In this document: positions 25,095 to 34,000 of the stretch, piece after piece
Layout of the letters: every line of letters starts with the position of its first letter
Numbering within the stretch: the first letter of the stretch is position 1
Source: Selenomonadaceae bacterium
GTDB lineage: Bacteria > Bacillota > Negativicutes > Selenomonadales > Selenomonadaceae
Length of the DNA stretch: 35,025 nt
Reading direction: 5' to 3'
Assembly: GCA_017476005.1 (NCBI GenBank)
Contig: JAFVEM010000033.1
Location: forward strand, 1-35,025
Notes under the pieces: model-generated
Databases searched by the model: none
What the model was told of the DNA's origin: nothing
What the model saw: the letters and a program-made list of their open reading frames with translations, nothing else
Program-made: the position numbers and the translations under genes

Positions 25095-25227
25095 AAACTA
25101 CGCGGATTCTCTCCAATTTCATAGCCAAAAACGACCCTCCCTAAGGGACAGGGTGTCTTTGTGTCGCCTGATGCAAAGCCTCTTGCCGATTCCTTTAGGG
25201 AGTTTTTGCGTGGAAAAGGAGATGTCC

Positions 25228-25977
25228 ATGGAGAAAGAACATTCCGTTGACGAGCGGTTATATATCGTCATTCCGGCCTACAACGAGGAAGCGAATATCC
25301 ATACGGTTCTCAGTGAATGGTATCCGCTGGTGGAAAAAATCGGCTCCGATAGCCGTCTGGTGGTGGTTGACGACGGCAGTAGGGACAATACCTACCCACT
25401 GTTACAGGATTTTGCCAAGGAGCATCCTCAGATGATAGCCCTTACCAAGTCCAACGGCGGCCACGGGGCGACGCTTTTGTACGCTTACCGCTACGCTCTG
25501 GAGGCAGGCGCCGACTACATCTTTCAAACGGATTCCGACGGACAGACACGACCGGCTGAATTTTGGCCGTTCTGGGAGGCGCGACAGGATTACGACATGA
25601 TCATCGGCCACCGCAATCATCGGGAGGATGGCCTATCCCGGATATTTGTCACCAAAGTTTTAAAATATACCTTGCTCCTTACCTTCGGCGTAACCGTCAC
25701 CGACGCTAATACTCCCTTTCGCCTGATGAAGGCATCAGTGCTACGAGAGACGCTCCCCTTGGTCCCCACCGACTTTAATTTGGCCAACGTGATTATCACG
25801 GTCATTTATACCTTAGATAAACGTCGGATACTGTATCGTCCTATTACTTTTCGACCGCGTCAAGGGGGAGTGAACTCCATCAATCTCTCGCGGATTTTTC
25901 GCATTGGGCTGAAGGCGGTGCAGGATTTTTACCGTATCAACAGGCAACTCAAAGCGAGGGACAACCATGAAACGTGA
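25228..25977 (+). CDS. Family 2 glycosyltransferase (polyprenyl-phosphate sugar synthase type)
   Basis: This 249-residue GT-A enzyme resembles dolichol/undecaprenyl-phosphate mannosyl- or glucosyltransferases. It starts YIVIPAYNEEANI and has the nucleotide-binding VVVDDGSRDNT and the metal-binding QTDSDGQ (DxD-type). PFRLMKASVLRE is a typical late block. It lacks the C-terminal membrane pair of the GtrB type. I start at the ATG at 25228, with GGAG six bases upstream; the frame is open well before it. It overlaps gtrA by 11 bases. It probably charges a sugar onto the lipid carrier, which GtrA then flips. Confidence 0.88.
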   Translation: MEKEHSVDERLYIVIPAYNEEANIHTVLSEWYPLVEKIGSDSRLVVVDDGSRDNTYPLLQDFAKEHPQMIALTKSNGGHGATLLYAYRYALEAGADYIFQTDSDGQTRPAEFWPFWEARQDYDMIIGHRNHREDGLSRIFVTKVLKYTLLLTFGVTVTDANTPFRLMKASVLRETLPLVPTDFNLANVIITVIYTLDKRRILYRPITFRPRQGGVNSINLSRIFRIGLKAVQDFYRINRQLKARDNHET

Positions 25978-26380
25978 ATCCCTGCGACAACTCAGTCTGT
26001 ATCTGGTGGTAGGGGTAATGACCACGCTAATTAACATCGCCAGCTACTTTTGTCTCACGCGGCTACTAGGTTGCGCGATTATGCCGGCCACGGCGATTGC
26101 TTGGGTAGTGGCTGTAATGTTTGCCTTTGTGGCCAACAAATGGGTGGTATTCCGCGCCAGAAATCTTTCCCCCACAGCCGTTTTCCGGGAAATGGTGGCT
26201 TTCTTCAGCTGTCGTTTGGCCACCGGTCTTATTGACATTGTAGCCATGGGCTTTTTCGTGGAAGTACTGGGGTTTCCCGACGTGGCCATGAAAGCGTTGG
26301 CTAATTGCCTGATTATCGTGGGGAATTATTTGGCCAGCAAGTATGTGGTGTTTAGGAAAATTACCTCATCCGGCGCCTAG
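25967..26380 (+). CDS. gtrA: GtrA-family membrane flippase
   Basis: This 137-residue protein has four membrane helices and the family pattern: LSLYLVVGVMTTLINIASYF at the first helix, FVANKWVVFR after the second, and GNYLASKYVVFRK at the end. GtrA proteins are thought to flip polyprenyl-phosphate-linked sugars across the membrane. It begins inside the GT2 gene and is followed 14 bases later by the GT-C-like gene, so the three form one operon. Confidence 0.9.
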   Translation: MKRESLRQLSLYLVVGVMTTLINIASYFCLTRLLGCAIMPATAIAWVVAVMFAFVANKWVVFRARNLSPTAVFREMVAFFSCRLATGLIDIVAMGFFVEVLGFPDVAMKALANCLIIVGNYLASKYVVFRKITSSGA

Positions 26381-26394
26381 GGAGGATGTGTTAA

Positions 26395-27897
26395 ATGACC
26401 AATGTTTTTAAGCGGAGGTATGCCTCCATTGCGTTTTTACTTTTCTTATCCTTACTTTGGACGATGAAAAATCCCATGAACCCGATAGTAGCGTGGCCAA
26501 ATACCGGGACGGATACAAGCGTTTTTCGCACGGTTGGACTGGCCATACAACAGGGTGGGATGCCCTATGTAGATAGTTTTGACCACAAGGGGCCGCTACT
26601 GTATTTATTTTACTGGTTGGGAATGAATATCTCCTATAACCACGGTGTTTGGCTCCTGTGTTTCATCTCACTATTTGGCACTTGTTTCGCCATGTATAGA
26701 ATCGCTAGACTTAGACTGAACAGATACTATGCGTGCCTAACGACCGCTGTCGCTACCATACCAGCACTACGCAAATACTACGAAGAAGGCGGCGGTCTAA
26801 CCGAAGATTTTGCCATGCCTTTTATAGCTATCTCTCTTTATTTTTTCCTATCCTATTTTCACGGTCATAAGATTTCGACGGCTCAATGGGCTGTTATCGG
26901 CGTTTCCTTTATGGCTGTAGCTATGTTACGCGTCAATATGGTAGTACCCTTTGTATTTTTTCCCGTTATTATTTTGGCAAGTGACATAATATCGTCTTCG
27001 GTAAAAGCCATCATAAAGCCCCTAATGTCTTTCTTGCTGGGATTTATCATACCGGGCATTTTCATCTTGGCTTGGCTGTATAGCGGCGATGCTTTGACAG
27101 CTTGTTTTGCTGACTATATTGAGTTTAATATCGCCTATTCTAGCGACCCGACGCGGGCTTCATTGTATAACAAGCTAAAAACATTCTATTTCTTTGCTAA
27201 AAGCCCTTGGATGTTGGTAGCGATGGGGATATTGATTTATAAATGCCTTTGCAAAGCCGTCACCGAAAGGCTGTTTCTGTATAAAATCTATATTCTGTAT
27301 ATACTGCTGGTACTCGTGTCTATTTGCATATCAGGCCAGCAATACGGCCACTATGGGATGGTATTGGTGCCGGCATTGGCCTTTCCCTGCGCCGTGATAA
27401 TTCCTAGCGTTATCAGTAGTATAAAGTCAGAGTATATCAAGTATATGGGGATAACTTTATTTGTTGGGCTGAGTTTGCTAGCGTTGTTCCCCGTGGCCAT
27501 TCAAGCCAAATCGCTGTATCTCAACGGCTATACAAACCTTGACGTTTTAGCCGATGAAGAATTACACGGCGCTATTACGGAAATCCAAAAACGTACCAAC
27601 GAGGAGGATTTTATTTCGGTATATGGGAATCGCGATGTATTTTACGTTGCCACGCCGCGCAAGTCGGCCAGCGTATATTCGTATCAATTCCCCATCGCCA
27701 TGGTGGATGAAAGAATAGGCGAGGCGTATTTTAGCGATTTGCAGAAAAGGCAACCCAAGATTATAGTCATACAACAAGCAACCCTAAAAACCTCAACCAA
27801 ACTGGATGAGATGTTGGCCGACTATTTGACAGACAATAATTACGCTGAATGTTATCGTAATCCAAGTTATATCTTGTATGAAAAAAGCAAACCATAA
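26395..27897 (+). CDS. GT-C-like multi-membrane glycosyltransferase (PMT/ArnT-like)
   Basis: This 500-residue protein has about ten membrane helices and a soluble C-terminal domain (about 390-500). After the first helix there is GTDTSVFRTVGLAIQQGG and then VDSFDHKGPLLYLFYWLG. That D-H-K-G-P-L-L pattern recurs in bacterial GT39/GT83-like enzymes, which move a sugar from a polyprenyl-phosphate donor onto an outside acceptor. The first-loop Asp is the likely catalytic base. With the GT2 and GtrA genes before it, it would be the final transferase of a surface-glycan modification path. The acceptor is unknown. Codons here are visibly more A+T rich than in the flanking genes. GGGAGGATG precedes the start. 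Confidence 0.83.
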   Translation: MTNVFKRRYASIAFLLFLSLLWTMKNPMNPIVAWPNTGTDTSVFRTVGLAIQQGGMPYVDSFDHKGPLLYLFYWLGMNISYNHGVWLLCFISLFGTCFAMYRIARLRLNRYYACLTTAVATIPALRKYYEEGGGLTEDFAMPFIAISLYFFLSYFHGHKISTAQWAVIGVSFMAVAMLRVNMVVPFVFFPVIILASDIISSSVKAIIKPLMSFLLGFIIPGIFILAWLYSGDALTACFADYIEFNIAYSSDPTRASLYNKLKTFYFFAKSPWMLVAMGILIYKCLCKAVTERLFLYKIYILYILLVLVSICISGQQYGHYGMVLVPALAFPCAVIIPSVISSIKSEYIKYMGITLFVGLSLLALFPVAIQAKSLYLNGYTNLDVLADEELHGAITEIQKRTNEEDFISVYGNRDVFYVATPRKSASVYSYQFPIAMVDERIGEAYFSDLQKRQPKIIVIQQATLKTSTKLDEMLADYLTDNNYAECYRNPSYILYEKSKP

Positions 27898-27902
27898 GAT
27901 GT

Positions 27903-27942
27903 GCAAAGAGCCAACTCCCAAACCAAGGAGCTGGCTCTTTGC
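27903..27942. terminator. Hairpin at the end of the glycosyltransferase operon
   Basis: Arms GCAAAGAGCCA/TGGCTCTTTGC plus CTCC/GGAG enclose an 8-base loop, with one A-C mismatch. It lies 5 bases after the stop. There is no T-tract after it, so it is a weak or bidirectional terminator, or an mRNA-stabilising hairpin. Confidence 0.55.
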
Positions 27943-27943
27943 G

Positions 27944-28033
27944 CTATATAACCTGAATCCGCGCTACTAGCTTGAACCTTCCCACAAAGCTTCGCAGTCC
28001 CCCTTCCTTTTCCGTGAGGGCAAGATTTGCCAA
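27944..28033 (-). CDS. Possible 29-residue small ORF with strong ribosome binding site
   Basis: A TTG start (MANLALTEKEGGLRS) has AAGGAGGAG two bases upstream and reads 29 codons to a TAG next to the hairpin. Its Shine-Dalgarno site begins at the TGA of the minus-strand frame at 28044-28220, so it may be translationally coupled to it. No family is recognised. It could be the tail of a decayed operon. Confidence 0.35.
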   Translation of the reverse strand: MANLALTEKEGGLRSFVGRFKLVARIQVI

Positions 28034-28043
28034 AACTCCTCCT

Positions 28044-28220
28044 TCACACAATACCAAACTCCCGGTAAAGCTCCATGCGTCGCGTGGGATTGGTGGCGGC
28101 ATCTAAATCATACACTGTCGTCTCCTCCTCGCCGGGCGGTTGCTTCTTTTGTTGTACGGCGATATCCACACCCTGCCATACAGCCTTGAATCGAGGGGAT
28201 AGTTTGTTTTGAATATGTGG
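28044..28220 (-). pseudogene. Probable C-terminal remnant of a lost minus-strand gene
   Basis: An open frame of 58 codons ends in TGA and has no convincing start; an in-frame stop lies at 28223-28221. It reads as sensible protein (RFKAVWQGVDIAVQQKK, then YDLDAATNPTRRMELYREFG). It sits in the 512-base gap 27898-28409, which otherwise holds a hairpin, a small ORF, a terminator and the jet promoter. I could not identify the parent family. It may mark an insertion scar of the defence locus. Confidence 0.4.
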
Positions 28221-28284
28221 TTAATGGATTACTGTCATTTGTATGTAAAAAGTGTTACGATGGCACGTGCGTGGCGTGTTTATG

Positions 28285-28315
28285 GCGCAGGGCTTCGGTT
28301 CTGCGTAATTTTTTT
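28285..28315 (+). terminator. UUCG-loop intrinsic terminator upstream of jetABC
   Basis: An 8-bp stem (CGCAGGGC with GTTCTGCG, two G-U pairs) is closed by a C-TTCG-G tetraloop, a very stable loop. TAATTTTTTT follows. It shields the jet operon from upstream transcription or ends a short RNA starting in 28200-28280; I see no clear promoter for such an RNA. Confidence 0.75.
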
Positions 28316-28322
28316 GCATGGT

Positions 28323-28387
28323 TTGCAGGAGTGGCGGTGATTATTGTAGAATGAAGAACTTATAGCGATTTAAGGCAACCGCCACTC
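28323..28387 (+). promoter_or_regulatory. Likely jet promoter with a split inverted repeat
   Basis: TTGCAG and TAGAAT (28347-28352) with an 18-base spacer lie about 60 bases before jetA. A perfect 10-bp inverted repeat, GAGTGGCGGT at 28329-28338 and ACCGCCACTC at 28378-28387, has one half inside the spacer and the other after the expected transcript start. This could be an operator pair for a regulator. That role is inference. Confidence 0.4.
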
Positions 28388-28409
28388 GCGGTGAAAGGAT
28401 TGTACGCAC

Positions 28410-29882
28410 ATGGACGAACAAGATTTGCGGCGCATTACGGAGGTCAGTTATCTGAATACGGATAACACTTGGCGTTATCGTGCCATCCTCCATTTTTGCT
28501 TCAAGCGCCACGAACATATGCAGACCTACGTCTATCCCGAAGATATTTTCCATGAGCTGACAAAAGACCCTAGTTTTCAGGAATACACCTTCGAGCAATT
28601 GGAACAGGATCTAAGTATGCTGGTTAGTTGGAAAAATCTTATCCCCCACCAAGAAACCGGTCGCGCCAAAACCATCGCCGATTTCAAAAAAAGGCGTTAC
28701 CGCTACCAGTGTACTCCTTACACGGTAGAAATAGAACGGATGGTGGAAAGACTGAAAACCTTAGGGGAGGAATTCAGCGGTTCCTTGGAAACAACACAGT
28801 TTGACCGCATCTTGAGGGCAATGCGCGATTTCCTATTGCCCACTAAGCCCCTCTCCGACGAAGAGCTCAATCAGACTTGGCAGGATTTAGAGCATTATTT
28901 TCATACCTTGGTGCAAAACGCTTCCGATTACCTAGCCCACATCAAAAGCGCCAAAGTGGAAGAAAGGATGCAGACAGTTGCCTTCATCGTTTATAAGGAC
29001 AGATTTACCCAATACCTACAAACTTTCGTGGTGGGCTTGCAACGCTCCGCCAAACGCCTAGAAAACCTCTTTGAGCAAAGCACCCCGGAGGCGGAGGACG
29101 CTCTATTTCAGCGGCTGACGGATTATCAGCTGTCTATCCCACGCTTGGGGGAGGAAAAGAGCCGCGATGCCTACTTAGAGGATTTCCGCGAAAGTTTTCT
29201 CGTTATGCGCGAATGGTTCATCGGCACCGGCTACCGAGACAGCGAACTTGCGACCCTTTCCCGAGAAACGGTGGATACCATTCGCCGTATTACCAAATTC
29301 GCCCAACGTCTGGCGGAGCAACATCAGGTGTTTCGTAGCCGCAAGGCGGAATATCTGCACTTGGCGCGTTGGTTTTCTAGGCTCCCCACTAAGGAGGAGG
29401 CGGACAGATTGAGCGCCATTGTCTTTGGGGTAGCCGGTGGACGCCATTTTTACGGCGAGCCTCGGGAAGCTGAAGACATGAATCGCCGCCTTGAAGAGGA
29501 GCCGGCCACCAAATTAACCCTAAAGCCGAGGGTAAATACCTACCGGGAACGCACCCGTCAAGTCCCCGTGCAAAGCCGCCGCAACGAAAAAGCGGCGGCC
29601 AGACAAGCACACCTGTTGCGCCAACAAAAGTTGGCCGGTTTCATGCAAAGTCTCTCCGCCGACGGGATAATAGATTTCGCTGGGTTGCCCGTACTAAGCC
29701 GGGAGGCGCGGCAAATGCTTCTGGGTTGGGTAGCTAAGGCGTTGCAGCGCAATCCCATTCACACGGAACTGGGTACCGTTATGGAACTCATGTGGAATCG
29801 GCAAGACAGAAGCTCCATTGTAATGCACTGCGAAGACGGTGATTTTTCCTTGCCCCACCTGAAATTTCGGATATGTTCGTGA
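28410..29882 (+). CDS. jetA: Wadjet defence protein JetA (TIGR02677/DUF2397)
   Basis: JetA is the kleisin-like (MukF-related) subunit of the Wadjet SMC complex, which recognises and cleaves circular plasmid DNA. The 490-residue protein starts with the family signature YLNTDNTWRYRAILHFCFKR, followed by HMQTYVYPEDIF and a predicted winged-helix region. The middle is largely helical. The C-terminal part is rich in basic residues, near 365-410, before the final domain. It is preceded by AAAGGA and leads jetB by 23 bases. Length and gene order are those of a type I Wadjet locus. Confidence 0.88.
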   Translation: MDEQDLRRITEVSYLNTDNTWRYRAILHFCFKRHEHMQTYVYPEDIFHELTKDPSFQEYTFEQLEQDLSMLVSWKNLIPHQETGRAKTIADFKKRRYRYQCTPYTVEIERMVERLKTLGEEFSGSLETTQFDRILRAMRDFLLPTKPLSDEELNQTWQDLEHYFHTLVQNASDYLAHIKSAKVEERMQTVAFIVYKDRFTQYLQTFVVGLQRSAKRLENLFEQSTPEAEDALFQRLTDYQLSIPRLGEEKSRDAYLEDFRESFLVMREWFIGTGYRDSELATLSRETVDTIRRITKFAQRLAEQHQVFRSRKAEYLHLARWFSRLPTKEEADRLSAIVFGVAGGRHFYGEPREAEDMNRRLEEEPATKLTLKPRVNTYRERTRQVPVQSRRNEKAAARQAHLLRQQKLAGFMQSLSADGIIDFAGLPVLSREARQMLLGWVAKALQRNPIHTELGTVMELMWNRQDRSSIVMHCEDGDFSLPHLKFRICS

Positions 29883-29905
29883 TGTTTTTATAGGGACTTA
29901 AAACT

Positions 29906-31093
29906 ATGGATGAACAGGAAGAACTGCGAGCGGCGGCGCAAATACTCTTGGAGAACCGCTGGGTCACTCGCCGGGATATGCCGGAGGAGTACGGACTGAT
30001 ACGCCGTCACGAGAAAAGTCTGCGGCAATTTTTCCGGGAACGATGCGGCTGGCCGCTCATCGTGACGGCGCGTTTTTATAAACTGGAAAAAATCCCCGTT
30101 AGCCCCGAGGCTTTCATGGGACTTAGCGCCATGCGCTCTGCGGAGGATTATGTACTTTTGGCCTGCGTCATGGCCTTTTTGGAAGAATACGATTCCGGCA
30201 GTCAATTCCTTTTAGGCGAATTGGCGGAGGCCTTGCTTTCTTATTACCCGGAGGATTCCCTGACCGAAAAATTAAGCTGGGAGTCCTATAACTGGCGCAA
30301 GGCTTTGATTCGTGTTTTGAATTATCTGGCAGAAGAAAATATTATCCGAGTAGTGGAGGACGAAAGCGCCGGTTTTCTCAGCGGAGGGATGACCGAAAGC
30401 GGCGCGGCCGGGGAGGCTCTCTACGAGGTAACTTCCTTGGCGCGTTATTTTCTTCGCTCTTTTCCCAGGGAAATTCAAAGCTATGGCTCTTTAGAAGAAC
30501 TGGCGGCGGCGGATTTTCAGACAGAACTGACGGAGGAGGCCAAACTTATCCGCCAGCGTCGTCAGCGCATTTACCGCCAGCTTTTGCTGAAACCGGTGTA
30601 CTACCGGAATGAAGCCACCGAGCAGGATTTTTTATATCTGCGCAATCAGTACAAGCGATTAGCCGAACCATTGGAAGAGTGGTTTGGCCTCAGGCTGGAA
30701 CTTTACGAAAACGCCGTCATGGCTCTATCTCCGGAGCAGAACGCTTGGTTTAGGGATATTTTCCCCGTGCGCTTTCGAGGGATTCACGATATTATCCTGC
30801 ACCTCGCCCATTACCTCAGGGAAGAATCTCGGGAGGATATAGGCCATCCGCTAACCCCTAACGAGTGGCAGTCTCTGCTGGATGGACTGGCCACCAAGAC
30901 CAAACAGGGCTGGACGAAGGAATACCGGGAGATGAGCCTAAAACGACTGGCAGAAACCCTACTTGCGGAAATGGTCTCTTGGGGTATGGCGCGAGTGGCC
31001 GAGGACGGGTTAATTACCCTTTTGCCGGCGCTGTTTCGGCTGGAGGGCGAGTACCCCACGGATTATCGTTTTCTATCTAAGGAGGAGCAATGA
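29906..31093 (+). CDS. jetB: Wadjet defence protein JetB (TIGR02678/DUF2398)
   Basis: JetB is the KITE-like (MukE-related) accessory subunit that binds the JetA kleisin. The 395-residue protein begins ELRAAAQILLENRWVTRRDM and continues with LIRRHEKSLRQFFRERCGWPL, a pattern typical of this family. Later segments include RVLNYLAEENIIRVVED in a winged-helix region. It ends in ATGA, sharing 4 bases with jetC, so the subunits are translationally coupled. It appears intact. Confidence 0.87.
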   Translation: MDEQEELRAAAQILLENRWVTRRDMPEEYGLIRRHEKSLRQFFRERCGWPLIVTARFYKLEKIPVSPEAFMGLSAMRSAEDYVLLACVMAFLEEYDSGSQFLLGELAEALLSYYPEDSLTEKLSWESYNWRKALIRVLNYLAEENIIRVVEDESAGFLSGGMTESGAAGEALYEVTSLARYFLRSFPREIQSYGSLEELAAADFQTELTEEAKLIRQRRQRIYRQLLLKPVYYRNEATEQDFLYLRNQYKRLAEPLEEWFGLRLELYENAVMALSPEQNAWFRDIFPVRFRGIHDIILHLAHYLREESREDIGHPLTPNEWQSLLDGLATKTKQGWTKEYREMSLKRLAETLLAEMVSWGMARVAEDGLITLLPALFRLEGEYPTDYRFLSKEEQ

Positions 31094-34000
31094 GGGAAAA
31101 TCCTTGGCAGGCTAACCGAGCCGGCATTTTAAATTATTGGTATTACGACGAGGCGGAGTTTAAGTTTGCCGACGGCCGGTTGCTTCTTAGGGGGAGCAAC
31201 GGCTCCGGTAAATCCGTCACCATGCAGAGCCTTGTCACCGTACTATTGGATGGGGTGAAACGGGCGGACAGGCTGGATAGTTTCGGCTCCAAATCCCGAA
31301 CCATGGACGATTATTTGCTGGGAGAAAAAGAGATCAGCGATTACGATGAACGCACGGGCTATCTTTACTTGGAATACAAACGCGTAAATAGCGACCAATA
31401 CGTCACTACCGGCATCGGTCTCCACGCTCGCCGAGGCATTTCCAAGGTGGATTTCTGGGGTTTTTTACTGCATAACGGGCGGCGTATCGGTCAAGACGAA
31501 ACCCGGGACTTAGTGCTGTACCGTCTGTCCAAAAATCCGGAAACCGGCGAGGCGCAAAAAATCCCCCTCAGCCGTAAGGAACTGGAGAACGCCATTGGCC
31601 AAGACGGACGCGTCACCACGGAGCAACGGGAATACATGGCCATGGTGAATCAGTACGTTTTTGGCTATGAGGACATGGGCAAATTTGAGGAACTCATGAA
31701 ACTCCTCATACAGCTACGCAGTCCCAAACTTTCCCGAGATTTTAAGCCCAGCGTCATCTATGAAATTTTAAACGCCGCCCTCCCCACCTTATCGGAGGAG
31801 GATTTGCGCCCCTTGGCGGAGGCCTTGGAGAATATGGAAAAAACCCAGCTGGCCATCGAACAGCTAAAACGGGAGCAAGGCGCCTTTGCCGCCATTTGCA
31901 AGAGCTACACCGATTACAACGTCGCAGTACTGGCGGAACGGGCGTTGGGGGCGGCAGAGTGTCAAAAGGCCATGGGGAAATTGGTAGCGCAAGAAAAAAA
32001 TGAGCGAGACAAGCTGGCGCAAGCGACGCAGGAAGCTATAGCGGCGCAAAAACGCCAGCAGGATCTCACCGTGGAGGCGGCCGCCCTGCGAGAGGAACAG
32101 TCCGCTCTCCGAGAGCATGAGGCCTACAAATTGGCGGAGCGGAAAAAAGAGACGGAACTTAGGCGTGATAAAGAGGAGCAGGATTTAGCGCAAAAAGAAA
32201 AAAGCTTAGCGGAAAAACGCCGTCGAGAGCTTACCCTAGAGGCGCAAATAAAAGCGCAAACGGGGGATATTGCCGAGCTGGAAACACAAAGTCAGGAAAT
32301 CTTGGCGGACATGGAGGAGCTGGCGACGGCAGCGGATTTTGCCGCCCACGCCGCCTTCGCGCAAGGCTTTTCCTGGGAGCTGGAGGCGGCTAGGGAATAC
32401 TTCGACCTGTGGCAAAAGGAATGGAGAGCTTACGGCAAACGCTTGCAGAATCTGCACAAGGCACTTCTTAGTTATGAACAAGGCGAAAAACAAGCGGCGG
32501 CCTTGGAACGAGAGCTGGGCGAGGAAAATCGCCGCTTGGATCACTATCGCTTCGAGGGGCAACGTCTGCTGGAGCTACTGGAGCAGGCGCGAGAGGCTTT
32601 GGTGAAAGCCTTCTACGAGTGGCAAAGGGACTGCAAGACCAGCTTGCCCTTTAATAAGGAGCAAGAAAGCGGCATGTCTGCCGCCCTCAGGGATCTTTAC
32701 TTGGGAACAACATGGCTGGATATTCAAAACCTCTTGGGGGAAGCGGCCGGTATTCGGCAACGAGAACTAAACGCAGCCATAGGCGCGGCGCGTTTTGCCT
32801 TGCAAGGACTAGAGAAGGGAATAAACGCCGCCGGCGCCGAACTAAAACGCTTGCAGGAAACCAAGGAGGCTACCCCGGAACTCTCTCCCGAGGAAAGCAG
32901 TGCCAGAGATATTTTAAGGGAAATGGGTATCCCCTTCCTGCCCCTGTACGAGGCCACCGAGTATCGCCCTCAGGTGTCGCCGGAGGTGCAAGAACGGTTG
33001 GAATCCGCCTTGTTGGCGGCTGGGCTGCTGGACGCGTTGCTACTGAAAAATGACGAGGCCGCCGTTGCGCTACCGGAAAGTATGCGCGGCAAAATTATCT
33101 TTGGGGGAGAGCCGGTACTTTTGGCGGAGTCCCTAGCCGATTACTTGGAGCCTGTCCCCGGAGACAGCGGCCTTTCGGCGGAGCGCATCACGGCCATTCT
33201 GTCCTCCGTGGCCGTAACCGACGAGTTATTTGCGCTCGTAGGCAAAACCGCCGTCAATATTCGCAAGGGAGCTTACAGCTTAGGAAACATCGCCGGTCGC
33301 GCCGTGGAAAGACCTACTGCCCTGTTCATCGGCAAACAGGCGCGAGAAAATTACCGCCGCCAGCAAATCGCCCTCAAGGAAACGGAGATAACTAACCTAA
33401 AAGCCGAATGGCAAACGCGCAAGGACGAGGAACAACGCTTACTGCAGGAAGGCGAGGCTCTGCAAACGGCGCAGGGGAACTTCCCCTCGCCCAAGGACGC
33501 GCAAGAACTTTACGACGCGGCGCGTAGCAAAGAAAAGGACATCGAGGGTCAAGAAAGCAAGGTTAGAGAAAAGGACGAAGCCAAAAAGAAGCTCGCTTTA
33601 GCCTTGCGCGAGGACAGACTGAAGATACAGTCCGAGCGTGGTCAAACCACCCTGCCTTTTGCCGCCGCCGCTTACGAAGAGGCGCTGGATGCCTTAGACG
33701 AATACGGGGAGGAGTGGCATCGGTTGACGCATCTGGCCGCTGATTACTCCCATGCTGCTGACCTTAAGCGACAAAACGAGGCGGAGGCCGCTTACGCTGC
33801 CGAGGAAGTGGATAGGCTAAAGGGCGAAGTCTTGACGCTGGAAATGTCTCTGGCGCAGCTTGATAAGACCCTTGCGGCTTTGACGGCGCAACTTAACACC
33901 ATGGATGCCGAGGCCATCGAAAAGCGCGTTGCCGCAGTGGTGGCTCGCCTTGACCAAATACCTCAAGAGTTGACGGATGCCGGCAAAAAAATAGGGGATG

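Noticed and set aside
32270-32605. A 111-codon overlapping plus-strand frame inside jetC
   Set aside because: It is an alternate-frame shadow of the coiled-coil coding region with no start signals.
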